Below are positions 27,224 through 36,125 of a stretch of DNA of 64,000 bases, in pieces. Source of the stretch: Methanobrevibacter ruminantium (GTDB lineage Archaea > Methanobacteriota > Methanobacteria > Methanobacteriales > Methanobacteriaceae); NCBI RefSeq assembly GCF_016294135.1, contig NZ_JAEDCO010000004.1, positions 13,146 to 77,145 on the forward strand, written 5' to 3'. The translations under genes and the position numbers were made by a program. The stretch's first letter is position 1. Each line of letters starts with the position of its first letter. The notes below the pieces were generated by a model. The model searched no databases. It saw only the letters and a program-made list of their open reading frames with translations, and was not told the origin of the DNA.

Positions 27224-28753
27224 TTAATCACTTAAAATCTTTTTAAAAATAGTTTCATCAAAGTTCTTGAAGAAATAATCCTTATCATATTCTTGAATTG
27301 ATATGTTTTCATTGTTTATGTAATTAATTAGTTCTTCACTGCTATTAACCTTTTTTACAATATCCTTATCGATTAGATCATCTAAATATTCCACTCCTGG
27401 AACATCTATTATGAAAGTTTTGCAATTGAATGCAAGCCCTTCATATATTGCAGTTGAAAAAGCCCCTATTTGGTAGTGGCTTTCAGCAAATAGTTCATAT
27501 AATGGAGGTTCGCTTTTATTAATTACAGTAAAGTTATCGAATTCGTTAACTGCTTTTGTCAAATAATCGTAATTTTCCTTCCAAGTTCCATATTCTCCAG
27601 GATGTAGTTTATAGATAAAATTATAGTTTTGAGCATTATCTTCATTATTTTCATTATTTTTATTCATGTTTAAAGCTGTTTCATATGCTAATTCAGATAA
27701 GTATTTTCCAATGACTCCTTGAGAAATAAATAATATTTGCTTTTTCTCAGTTTTTTGATCATTGCCCTCTTTAGAATTTTTATCTTCAGCTATTTTCATA
27801 TATGTTTTTGAGTTTTCCTCAAAGTATGGGAATCCCATTGGGATGATGTTTTCACTATCTATTGGGAATGGACAAGCATTTTTCCAGTAGTTTCCAAAAC
27901 TAAGTATCTTGTCTGGGAAGTATTCAATTTCCTTGAGTTCACCATTGAATTTCATTGTATTTTCAGGGTAGCTGTATCCTAAATGATATGGGCTAATGGT
28001 TCCATGCTGCAATTCGATTATCCCTATATTCATTTTCTTGCATGCTGCAAGCAATGCCTTATTTTCATAAGCCACTACAAGAAATACGACTTTAGGCTTT
28101 TTCCTTTGAAGAAGTTCAATATACTTTTTATAGTCATATTGGAAATTTAGAATATGGTCTTCCATGATTCTAAACAAGTCAATTTCAATTTCAAAAGCAG
28201 TTTCAAGCTCTTCTTTCACACTATTGATATATTGCATTTCTGATTCTGTAAAATGCAATTTGCCCCTATTTCTTGTTTTATGAATGAATGAACCTAAAAG
28301 AATCCTGTCATTGAATTTGACATTATTTTCCTTAATGTTTTCATTGCTTCTAAAATGCTGATTAAGGTAAGGGGATTCAATGGTTTCAAAACTTTTACCA
28401 TATTGATTAAGAGTGTCTTTTAAAAAATAGCTATAAATGTCTTGATATTCATCTTCAAATATGACTTTTCTGGGATGGTCAAATATCAAAGCATCCACAT
28501 TTTCATTTCCGCTTAAAGGGTTTGATAAAATGCTGTTTTTGACAAAAGGCAAGAATGAGTTTATCTTATCGAATAATGAAAGACTGGACTGCTGAGCAGA
28601 TTCGAAAACATTAGTCTTTCTTGTTATTTCGTAATATAAATACATTCTAATCAATTGCCAAGGATAGCAACCTTGAATCTCCTTATGATTCAATTCATAT
28701 TTCTCTTCAAGATTCCAAATCTTTTGGCAAATCTCTTTCACTGTAAAAATCAT
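27224..28753 (-). CDS. Probable GT-B glycosyltransferase of the nonulosonate run
   Basis: A 509-residue soluble protein with no confident family. Features seen: an N-terminal helical region; KPKVVFLVVAYENKALLAACKKMNIGIIELQHGTISPYHLGYSYP in the middle, which looks like the acceptor-side core of capsule-type GT-B enzymes; KQILFISQGVIGKYLSELAYE at the start of the second Rossmann half; then YKLHPGEY and FSTAIYEGLAFNCKTFIID near the end. The K-x-HP and S-T-x-x-x-E-G pair resembles CDP-glycerol/sialyl transferase-like folds. It abuts the flippase and follows neuB on the same strand, making transfer of the CMP-activated nonulosonic acid a reasonable guess. The start ATG follows AAGGAA. Confidence 0.55.
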   Translation of the reverse strand: MIFTVKEICQKIWNLEEKYELNHKEIQGCYPWQLIRMYLYYEITRKTNVFESAQQSSLSLFDKINSFLPFVKNSILSNPLSGNENVDALIFDHPRKVIFEDEYQDIYSYFLKDTLNQYGKSFETIESPYLNQHFRSNENIKENNVKFNDRILLGSFIHKTRNRGKLHFTESEMQYINSVKEELETAFEIEIDLFRIMEDHILNFQYDYKKYIELLQRKKPKVVFLVVAYENKALLAACKKMNIGIIELQHGTISPYHLGYSYPENTMKFNGELKEIEYFPDKILSFGNYWKNACPFPIDSENIIPMGFPYFEENSKTYMKIAEDKNSKEGNDQKTEKKQILFISQGVIGKYLSELAYETALNMNKNNENNEDNAQNYNFIYKLHPGEYGTWKENYDYLTKAVNEFDNFTVINKSEPPLYELFAESHYQIGAFSTAIYEGLAFNCKTFIIDVPGVEYLDDLIDKDIVKKVNSSEELINYINNENISIQEYDKDYFFKNFDETIFKKILSD

Positions 28754-28776
28754 AAAAATTCCTTGATGATTATAAT

Positions 28777-29847
28777 TTATTCTAAATATTCATATTTAAT
28801 CAATTCATCTTCCGCAATGTCAATTTTTGCCTTCTTGCCGATGACATTTTCTATTTCACTTGGGGAAATGCCAGTTCCAGGCCTTTTGTATGTTAGCATA
28901 TCCTCTGAAATTTCGGTTCCCTCTTTAATATCCTCTTTTGCAATGATGGAACGTCTTGCCTGTTTTCTTGATTCACTTTCACAAGGGAGGGGAACCTTAT
29001 CATATTGTCCATTGATTGTTTTGATAAGCTCTATGTTTTCATTGAACTTTCTGATGTCATCTGGATCCATTCCATGATAATGGTCATTTCCCTGCAAGGT
29101 TTTATCTAATGTATAATGCTTTTCAAGGATTGTTGCACCATAAAGGTAAGCGGTTGTTAAAATAAGCATATTTTCATCAGGTTTTGTATGATCTGAATAA
29201 CCGATTTCATAGTTAGGGTACAAATCCTTAAGGTTTTTAATCATCAATAGGTTTGCATCGCTGTTGTCTGTAGGGTAGGAAAGAACACAGTGCATAATTC
29301 CTATTCCTGCTTCTCCATTTGCATATTTCGCATTGGCATTTTCTATTGTATCTATTGCCAATTTGATTTCATCAAGATTTGAAGCCCCAGTTGAAATGAT
29401 AATGTCCTTTCCCTTTTCAGCTATTTTCCTAATGAATGGAATGTTTGTAAGGTCTGATGAGGATATCTTATAGACATCCATGAATTCATCCAAATAATCG
29501 ATGGAATCGAAGTCAAAAGGTGTTGATAAGAACATGATTCCAATCTCATTGCAGTAATCAGCTATTTCTCGGTATTCCTCCTCTCCAAATGAATCAAATT
29601 TCTTAAACAATTCATATTGTGAGGTTGTAGGCTCCTCATTTGTATTCCAATATGCTGGAGAGTTCTTGGAGGCTATTGTATTTGCTTTATATGATTGGAA
29701 CTTGACTGCATTGCAGCCAGCATCCTTTGCCTCTTTCACCATCAATTTAGCTGCATCCATATTGCTTATATTTTCCTTTTTTGCAATATCATAGTAATTC
29801 ACTCCAATTTCAGCTATTAAAAATGGTTCTTCATTAAATATGCTCAT
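28777..29847 (-). CDS. neuB: N-acetylneuraminate synthase family protein (NeuB/PseI/LegI)
   Basis: Condenses phosphoenolpyruvate with a 6-carbon amino-sugar to give a 9-carbon nonulosonic acid. The TIM-barrel part has FLIAEIGVNY, AVKFQSYKA, STPFDFDSIDYL, KISSSDLTNIPFI, ISTGAS, CVLSYPT and GYSDHT, all family hallmarks, and EKHYTLDKTLQGNDH. The C-terminal SAF/antifreeze-like domain begins at RRSIIAKEDIKEGTEIS. At 356 residues it is full length. The PseG-type domain on the neighbouring gene favours a pseudaminic or legionaminic-like product over sialic acid, but the substrate cannot be fixed from sequence. It lies 9 bp after the NeuA-PseG gene with an AAGGTGA ribosome site, so the two form an operon. 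Confidence 0.9.
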   Translation of the reverse strand: MSIFNEEPFLIAEIGVNYYDIAKKENISNMDAAKLMVKEAKDAGCNAVKFQSYKANTIASKNSPAYWNTNEEPTTSQYELFKKFDSFGEEEYREIADYCNEIGIMFLSTPFDFDSIDYLDEFMDVYKISSSDLTNIPFIRKIAEKGKDIIISTGASNLDEIKLAIDTIENANAKYANGEAGIGIMHCVLSYPTDNSDANLLMIKNLKDLYPNYEIGYSDHTKPDENMLILTTAYLYGATILEKHYTLDKTLQGNDHYHGMDPDDIRKFNENIELIKTINGQYDKVPLPCESESRKQARRSIIAKEDIKEGTEISEDMLTYKRPGTGISPSEIENVIGKKAKIDIAEDELIKYEYLE

Positions 29848-29856
29848 ATTTTCACC

Positions 29857-31578
29857 TTATTTATTCATTTCTTCTTTCCATTCTTTGTATGATTGTTTGA
29901 TTAGATTTTTAATGTTGTCAAACCCATGCTTCAAATCAACTTCACTCATTCTCTTATTCATTTCCTGTCTTAATTGGTAGTCATCTATTGTGCTTTCGAA
30001 TGTTTCCTTTATCTCTTCTTTAGAGACATCACTGCCTAAACCTAAATTAATGAATCCATGTTCCACATTACCAAAGATATGTGTTAATTCCCTTTCATTT
30101 TGGCAAAGGCAGATGCAAGGAACGCCAAGTGAAGCTATTTCATACATGGTTCTTCCTGCTGAAGTGAATATCAAGTCAGCATCGTGCATATGTTCGCTCA
30201 TGTTTTTAATGTTTTCAAAGATTTCTATTCTTTCATTATCCTTGTATTTGTCTTGTATTTCCTTCTTGTTTCCATAACCAAGTCCTAAAATGATTTCAAT
30301 TTTGTTTTTATAATCGCTTTCCAAAATCGCTTCAAGAACCTTTTCAGTTAAGTTATTCGGATCTGTTCCTCCAAATGTGAGAAGGACCTTTTCCACATCT
30401 TCTTTGATTTCCTTAAATGATTGATAGTAAAACTCATCTTTTAGAATGTAATATTTATGCCCTGAGTAAAGGTTTTTAAGAGGTATTTTATGCTCATATA
30501 ACGCATCGAAGACCATATGTGCATATTTCACTCCACCACCGACATCTTCAAAATTGACTATGAAGAATCCTTTGTCCCTAAGGGATTTTGTATACTTTGA
30601 GTTTGTATTAAGGATGTCGTTGATTACAATATCCGGATCATATTCAACTATCTTTTCAATCAATTCATCTTTTGCTTCTTCGTCTGCCTCTTTTCCTTTG
30701 CCTTTATCACTATTGTGAGTAATGTAAGGATAATTGTTATTGTTGACGATTTCAATTCCTAATGGCTGTGCTTCATCAAGCAAAAACACAACTTCATGAT
30801 TGACTAATTTTGAAGCTATTGATAAAGCCCTGTAAATATGCCCGGTTCCGATTTCATGGGAAGCATCTGCTTTAATTAATATTTTCTTTTTCTTCAGGAT
30901 TCTCTCAGCAACCCACCAGTCTTCATAATTGTCAATGTCAATGCTTTCTTGCTTGGATATTTCAACAAGGCCAATATTATCTCCAAGACGGCTGTTTTCC
31001 TTTACAAATTCTCTTTTTGTTGCAAATATGCTTCCTGTCTCTTTATATGCTTTTGGAAGGTATTGCCTATTCACCCTTTCCTTGTATAATGGGAAATACC
31101 TCTTGTTTTCCTCATCGTATCCCCAACTCAAGTGCCTATCATCAACAACACTGATTATTGTATCATAGAACTCATTGTTTTCATTTGGATTTAATAATGT
31201 TTCAATAGCTAAATCTAAGGTTTTTGTTTTAAGAAGTGGGGAAGTAGGTTGCACTGTTATGACAACATCATATTTTTCGTTTGCTTTTTTCTCTTTTTGA
31301 ATTGTAGCATCATAGATTACAGGGTCAAGTGGAATTGAGTCTTCTGCAAGTTTTCCATCTCTTTTAACTGTTTCTGCACCGAATTTCTCAGCAATGAACT
31401 TTATTTCATTGTCATCTGTTGTAACAAGAACATCATCAACATATTCTGATGCCTTTCCCATTTCTATTGTATGTGCTATAAGTGGTTTTCCTCCAAGCAA
31501 TCTTATGTTCTTACGTGGAATTCCTTTGGAACCGCCTCTAGCAGGAATTACAACTAAAATCTTATTATCTTTATACAT
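29857..31578 (-). CDS. Fusion: acylneuraminate cytidylyltransferase (NeuA-like) plus PseG-like hydrolase
   Basis: A two-domain protein. Residues 1-228 are a CMP-nonulosonate synthetase: IPARGGSKGIPRKNIRLLGGKPLI at the N-terminus, VVITVQPTSPLL at about 106-116 and a C-terminal IDIDNYEDWWVAE. Residues 230-565 resemble PseG, the UDP-sugar hydrolase of the pseudaminic acid pathway: ILIKADASHEIGTGHIYRALSIA with the expected histidine (H247), KVLLTFGGTDPNN, and SAGRTMYEIASLGVPCIC. The fusion joins the step before NeuB with the step after it on one chain. AGGTTTTAAG precedes the ATG. Other early pathway genes (dehydratase, aminotransferase, acetyltransferase) are not adjacent. Confidence 0.88.
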   Translation of the reverse strand: MYKDNKILVVIPARGGSKGIPRKNIRLLGGKPLIAHTIEMGKASEYVDDVLVTTDDNEIKFIAEKFGAETVKRDGKLAEDSIPLDPVIYDATIQKEKKANEKYDVVITVQPTSPLLKTKTLDLAIETLLNPNENNEFYDTIISVVDDRHLSWGYDEENKRYFPLYKERVNRQYLPKAYKETGSIFATKREFVKENSRLGDNIGLVEISKQESIDIDNYEDWWVAERILKKKKILIKADASHEIGTGHIYRALSIASKLVNHEVVFLLDEAQPLGIEIVNNNNYPYITHNSDKGKGKEADEEAKDELIEKIVEYDPDIVINDILNTNSKYTKSLRDKGFFIVNFEDVGGGVKYAHMVFDALYEHKIPLKNLYSGHKYYILKDEFYYQSFKEIKEDVEKVLLTFGGTDPNNLTEKVLEAILESDYKNKIEIILGLGYGNKKEIQDKYKDNERIEIFENIKNMSEHMHDADLIFTSAGRTMYEIASLGVPCICLCQNERELTHIFGNVEHGFINLGLGSDVSKEEIKETFESTIDDYQLRQEMNKRMSEVDLKHGFDNIKNLIKQSYKEWKEEMNK

Positions 31579-31875
31579 CTTAAAACCTTTAGCTATTTGA
31601 TTTTTAATCCATTATTTTCATTAATTATTTTGAAAATTTAGAAATTTCTTTTAAATTTTGTTTGAATTTTAAAAAATATTATTAATTAAGACAAACTAAT
31701 AATAGTATATTATTAATTAATATTAAATTTTATTAATTATAAATAGTTTATAAAAAAATGACTTATATAAGCAATTTAAAATAAATCTAAAACAAATCTA
31801 AAACAAATTTAAGATTTAACTGATAATTAATTATAAAAAATTCTAAAAAAATTTTAAAAAATTTAAGGTGTTATA
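31579..31875. repeat. Divergent gap with short tandem repeat before hypD
   Basis: This gap between the NeuA-PseG gene and hypD is nearly all A/T. Around 31783-31810 the unit aaatctaaaac recurs twice in tandem, followed by a degenerate third copy. Promoters for both genes should lie here, but I see no single convincing TATA box. Confidence 0.4.
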
Positions 31876-32928
31876 ATGGCAAGTATGAAAGAGATGGCTA
31901 ATACTTTAATTAAAAGAATAAATGATTTAGCTTCTCCTGTTAAAATTATGCATGTTTGTGGTTCTCATGAACATACCATTATGGAACACGGTATAAGATC
32001 TTTGCTTCCTCCTGAAGTGGAGATTGTAGCAGGACCCGGATGTCCTGTATGTGTTGTTCCTTCAAGAGAAATTGATGAATGTTTACAGTTGATAGAAAAA
32101 GGGGTTACTGTAACCACTTTTGGAGACATGTTGAGAGTTCCAGGTTCCAATGGTTCTCTTGCTGAGGCAAAAGCTGAAGGTGCAGATGTAAGGGTTGTTT
32201 ATGGTATTCCAAATGCTGTGGAAATTGCAGAAAAAATAGATAATGATGTAGTATTCATGTCTGCAGGTTTTGAAACAACTGCTCCTGCAACTGCGTCTGA
32301 ATTATTGAAAAAGCCTCCTGAAAACTTTTCTATCGTATCCTGTCATAGATTGATTCCACCAGCTATTGACTTCTTGATCAATTCAGGTGAAACCAATTTA
32401 AACGCTTTGATTGAACCTGGACATGTATGTACAATCTTAGGAACTGAACCATTTGAAAAGTTCTCAACTGAATATGGCATTCCTCAAGCAGTGGCAGGTT
32501 TTAATCCATTGGATATCCTAATGTCTGTTTACATGATCTTAAGACAAATCGACAATGGAACTCCAAGAATCGACAATGAATATAAGCGTGCTGTAAGAAC
32601 TGAAGGAAATGTCATTGGAAAGGAAATGATGGATGAGGTTTTCCATGTGGAAAGCAGAGAATGGAGAGGTTTCCCAAAAATTCCTAACTCAGTTCTTGAA
32701 GTTAATGATGAGTTTGCTGAGTGGGATGCAAGAAAGAAATATGACATTGAAGTGAAAGATGTTACCGAAGCTCCTAAAGGCTGTATTTGCGGACCTATCT
32801 TAAGAGGTATGGCAAAACCAACTGACTGCAAATTGTTTAGAAAGGCATGTAATCCAATGCACCCGATTGGTGCATGTATGGTAAGTAAGGAAGGAACCTG
32901 TAACATTGCTCACAGATATAGCAGATAA
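31876..32928 (+). CDS. hypD: Hydrogenase maturation protein HypD
   Basis: With HypC, HypD carries and helps build the Fe(CN)2CO unit of [NiFe]-hydrogenases, which this organism needs for methanogenesis from H2. Visible features are MHVCGSHEHTIMEHGIRSLLP (C28), GPGCPVCVVP (C56, C59), the SAGFETTAPATA segment, GHVCTILG, and the C-terminal iron-sulfur cysteines in GCICGPILRG, CKLFRKAC and EGTCNIAHRY. The length of 350 residues is normal. No other hyp gene is in the window. AAGGTGT precedes the ATG. Two further genes follow on the same strand with gaps of about 60-70 bp. Confidence 0.96.
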   Translation: MASMKEMANTLIKRINDLASPVKIMHVCGSHEHTIMEHGIRSLLPPEVEIVAGPGCPVCVVPSREIDECLQLIEKGVTVTTFGDMLRVPGSNGSLAEAKAEGADVRVVYGIPNAVEIAEKIDNDVVFMSAGFETTAPATASELLKKPPENFSIVSCHRLIPPAIDFLINSGETNLNALIEPGHVCTILGTEPFEKFSTEYGIPQAVAGFNPLDILMSVYMILRQIDNGTPRIDNEYKRAVRTEGNVIGKEMMDEVFHVESREWRGFPKIPNSVLEVNDEFAEWDARKKYDIEVKDVTEAPKGCICGPILRGMAKPTDCKLFRKACNPMHPIGACMVSKEGTCNIAHRYSR

Positions 32929-32990
32929 GTTTTCCAAATGATTAAATTTTATAATTTTTCAATTTTAGCTCAATTTAAGGATTTGAAAAT

Positions 32991-33695
32991 ATGGTAAAAA
33001 TAGAAGCGATAGCTGTAGATGTTGATGGAACAATTACAGATGGAAAAAGAAGAGTTTGTCATAGTGCATTGGATGCTCTTCGTAAAGCTGAAGATGCAGG
33101 AATTCCAGTTATCATTGCTACTGGAAACATTTCACACTTTACCTATGCAGTGGCTACACTTGTTGGAACTACTGGAGGAATGGTTTGTGAAAATGGGGGA
33201 GTTATTTATAAAGATGGATATAATGACAACAGGGTAATTGTTTTAGGAGACATTTCCAAAGCTCAAAAGGCTTATGACTTTTTACTTGATAAATTTGGTG
33301 ATGATATTCCATTTAAGATTGTAGAGGATTCCGATGCAAGAGTGTCTGAAATTTGTTTCTATAAGAATATGGATTCAGAGCCACTTAAAGAGCTACTCCA
33401 AGACTTTGATGTGATAGTTTATGATAGTGGTTTTGCACTTCACTTAACAGACCCTAAAGTTAATAAGGGTACTGGACTCTCCGAATTGGCTAAGCTCTTG
33501 GATTATAATATTGAAAACATTATGTGCATTGGAGATAGTGAAAATGACATTGACTTTTTACATGTTGCAGGATTTAAGGTCGCAGTGGCTAATGCATGTG
33601 ATGAGCTAAAGGAGATGGCTGATTATGTTTGTGAGAATAAGTATGGTGATGGAGTGGCAGAAGCTATTGATAAATTTGTTTTTAACGAGAAATAA
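32991..33695 (+). CDS. Phosphoglycolate phosphatase (archaeal HAD type)
   Basis: A HAD-superfamily phosphatase of the Cof-like subgroup known as archaeal phosphoglycolate phosphatase. Motif I is DVDGT at residues 10-14 (nucleophile D10), motif II is the T of VIIATGNIS, motif III is K in DPKVNKGTGL, and motif IV is GDSENDIDF. The cap domain lies between motifs II and III. The length of 234 residues matches archaeal members. It removes phosphoglycolate or recycles a similar phosphoester; small HAD enzymes are often promiscuous. It may be co-transcribed with hypD. Confidence 0.85.
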   Translation: MVKIEAIAVDVDGTITDGKRRVCHSALDALRKAEDAGIPVIIATGNISHFTYAVATLVGTTGGMVCENGGVIYKDGYNDNRVIVLGDISKAQKAYDFLLDKFGDDIPFKIVEDSDARVSEICFYKNMDSEPLKELLQDFDVIVYDSGFALHLTDPKVNKGTGLSELAKLLDYNIENIMCIGDSENDIDFLHVAGFKVAVANACDELKEMADYVCENKYGDGVAEAIDKFVFNEK

Positions 33696-33764
33696 TTAAA
33701 ATTAGGTTAAATTTCTAAATTTTTAAGTTTTTATTTTAATTTATATCATTTATTGCGTGATAAT

Positions 33765-35069
33765 ATGTTATATGAATTGGCTGAAGAGGCAAAAAGGGAA
33801 ATTTCAAAGTATTCAGACAATTATGAAATCTATTTGGAAAATACTGAATTGCTTCAATTGGATTCCCAAAAGACTGATTTGAATTTTGCAAAAGAGGAAA
33901 TTAGTTTAGGCATTGGTATAAGAGTTATTAAAGACGGTTCTGTAGGTTTTGCTTTCACATCAAATATGGGTGAAATTGCAAAGACTTGCGAAAATGCTTA
34001 TTTGAACTCTAAACTTAATTCAAAGGATGAAAACTTTTCTTTTTCTCAAGTGGAAAAATTGCCTAAAATCAATGGCACTTTTGATAAGAAGTTCCAGGAA
34101 ATTGATTTGGATGAACTTACAAGTTCCTTCAAGTCTGTTTTAAACTGCATTGAAGATAATGGCTGTCAAACCACTTCCGGCGGATTTTCAGCAGCAGAAG
34201 GTGAGGTCTTGATTGTAAATTCCAATGGTGTTGAAGCTTATGACAAGTCAACCGGCTTTGCATTAGGCGTTTCAATTAATGCCATTAAAGATGGCGATTT
34301 GGCAACTGCTTATGACTCAGTTTCCTCATGTCTTTATGATTTGGATGGAATCAAATTAGCTGAAGACTTATGCGATTTGGCAAAGTCCTCATTAGATGGG
34401 GAACATATTGAAACTTCAGATAAGGATGTCATATTAGATTATCATGCAGTAACTGGCCTTCTATCTACATTCATGAGTGGTTTCAGTGCAGATAATGTTC
34501 AAAGGGGAAGGTCAAGACTTGCTGGTAAAATCGGTGAGAAAATAGTAACTGAAGGTCTTTCCATTTATGATGACGGCACAGTAGATGGCGGTTTGAACTC
34601 TGGAGTTAGTGATGATGAGGGAACCGCTTCAAGAAGAACTGCTTTAGTTGAAGAAGGTGTCCTTAAAGGATATTTATATGATATTTACACTGCAAATAAG
34701 GATGGAGTTAAAAGTACTTCCAACGGATTTAGAGGTTCATATGCAGGAACTCCTTCTGTAAGCGGTTCAAATATTATTTTTGACTTTAAAGATCATGTAA
34801 TGGAAGATGAAATAAATGATGCATTCCTAGTCACTGATGTTTTAGGTGCACATACCGCAAATCCTATCACTGGTGATTTTTCAGTGGAAGCAAGCAATTC
34901 CTTTTTAATTGATAAAGGAGTCAAAAAACCTATTAAAAAAGCCATGATTTCTGGTAATATCTATGACTTGTTAGGTGATGCTGTAGCTGTAGGTGAAGAG
35001 ACAAAGCAACGAGGATCTTTCATTATTCCTAAATTGCTTTTACATGATGTAAGAGTTGTGGGTAATTAA
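33765..35069 (+). CDS. TldE/PmbA family protein (TldD/PmbA superfamily)
   Basis: A homologue of the TldD/TldE metalloprotease pair, which matures or degrades small peptides. At 434 residues it is full length. It lacks the HExxxH zinc motif of TldD, so it resembles the partner subunit TldE/PmbA. Visible family features include LDYHAVTGLLSTFMSGFSADNVQRGRSRLAGKIG, TVDGGLNSGVSDDEGTASRRTALVEEGVLKGYLYD and the C-terminal NPITGDFSVEASNSFLI. A TTG at 33753 also opens the frame; the ATG at 33765 after GCGTGATA is preferred. The TldD gene is not in the window. A T-rich run follows the stop. Confidence 0.88.
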   Translation: MLYELAEEAKREISKYSDNYEIYLENTELLQLDSQKTDLNFAKEEISLGIGIRVIKDGSVGFAFTSNMGEIAKTCENAYLNSKLNSKDENFSFSQVEKLPKINGTFDKKFQEIDLDELTSSFKSVLNCIEDNGCQTTSGGFSAAEGEVLIVNSNGVEAYDKSTGFALGVSINAIKDGDLATAYDSVSSCLYDLDGIKLAEDLCDLAKSSLDGEHIETSDKDVILDYHAVTGLLSTFMSGFSADNVQRGRSRLAGKIGEKIVTEGLSIYDDGTVDGGLNSGVSDDEGTASRRTALVEEGVLKGYLYDIYTANKDGVKSTSNGFRGSYAGTPSVSGSNIIFDFKDHVMEDEINDAFLVTDVLGAHTANPITGDFSVEASNSFLIDKGVKKPIKKAMISGNIYDLLGDAVAVGEETKQRGSFIIPKLLLHDVRVVGN

Positions 35070-35174
35070 TCCCACCGAAAAATTAGTTTTTTTATTTTTT
35101 TTATTTATTTTTTTAATTAATTTAATCAATTTATTTTTTTAATTTATAATTTTATAATTTTTTTAGTTAATTTT

Positions 35175-35468
35175 TTATAAATTTTTAAATCTTGCATTGA
35201 TTTTCTTATCCAATTCCTTCATTTTTCTATCGATTCTTTTAGTGTCTGTTTTATATGCTTTTGACACTTTTTTATTGATTTCCTTTTCCTTTTGCTTTAG
35301 GTTCTTATTGAATTTAGAGGTTTTAGTGTCAAATGCATCTTGGATAAAGTTTTCAAGCTCATCTTGAGATGAGAAGTCTGCAAAGTTTTTTTCTATTATT
35401 TTATCTACTTTTTCATTAAGTTTTTCCTCTTCCTTTCTAGTCATTTTTTTAGTTTTCTCTTTAGCCAT
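35175..35468 (-). CDS. Small lysine-rich coiled-coil protein
   Basis: A 97-residue hypothetical protein, highly charged with about a quarter lysine, likely all-helical and coiled-coil. It has no cysteine, signal peptide or membrane helix, and no recognised family. AAGGAATG precedes the ATG. Composition suggests nucleic-acid or protein binding, which is inference only. It is the downstream partner of the GyrI-like gene on the same strand, 72 bp apart. Confidence 0.55.
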   Translation of the reverse strand: MAKEKTKKMTRKEEEKLNEKVDKIIEKNFADFSSQDELENFIQDAFDTKTSKFNKNLKQKEKEINKKVSKAYKTDTKRIDRKMKELDKKINARFKNL

Positions 35469-35540
35469 TTTATCATTCCTTCAGTAGATTTAATAGAATT
35501 TGAATTTTTAAATTTTTAAGATTAGGGGTTATGGGATAAT

Positions 35541-36011
35541 TTATCCCATCTTGATAACTGGCAATTGAATTTCAGTTACCAAGTCATCTTCATTATCCAC
35601 TTCGTATTTGTTTTTTATGTAAATTTCTTTAGGGGAGCCGATAATGTCGTATTTGTTTTCAATGGAGTATTCTGCCATAATGTTATAGCTTTCTTGAATA
35701 TTATCTAAACTTCCATTGTGGATTCCAGACAATACCTTGTGTTCAATTAGGGTTACGATTCTTATTTCTTCGGTTTCATCAGGGTCTAATTTGGGATTGA
35801 TTGGAATTCCTACATCGTATACAACTTCATTTTCCTTAGCGGTTCTTGGATTATTGTAGAAAATTGCAAATAAGTCTCCAGCAGTTTCGATTTCTTCAAC
35901 TTCAATCCAACCGGTTAGTTTAGAAACCAAAACATCCATATCTTTTAGAGCTCCTTTATAATTCATAATAGCTACTTTTTGATCTTCCATAGTTTTTTCT
36001 TTAATTTCCAT
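35541..36011 (-). CDS. GyrI-like/effector-binding domain protein
   Basis: A 156-residue protein resembling the GyrI-like (AraC effector-binding) fold: an N-terminal KTMEDQKVAIMNYKGALKDMDVLVSKLTGWIE strand-helix unit, AIFYNNPRTAKENEVVYDVGIPI in the middle, a second repeat with HKVLSGIHNGSLDNIQESYNIMAEYSIENK, and a C-terminal EIYIKNKYEVDNEDDLVTEIQLPV ending characteristic of the family. Such domains bind small hydrophobic ligands. No DNA-binding domain is fused. CAGGTG precedes the ATG. The biological role is unknown. Confidence 0.75.
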   Translation of the reverse strand: MEIKEKTMEDQKVAIMNYKGALKDMDVLVSKLTGWIEVEEIETAGDLFAIFYNNPRTAKENEVVYDVGIPINPKLDPDETEEIRIVTLIEHKVLSGIHNGSLDNIQESYNIMAEYSIENKYDIIGSPKEIYIKNKYEVDNEDDLVTEIQLPVIKMG

Positions 36012-36125
36012 GTTTACACCTGATAATTATAATGTTATATCTTTTTTATAATTTATAATCTAATTGTAATTTATAATTGAATTATAATTTTTATTTTTAA
36101 ATTTATTTTTTTAATTTAATTTTAA

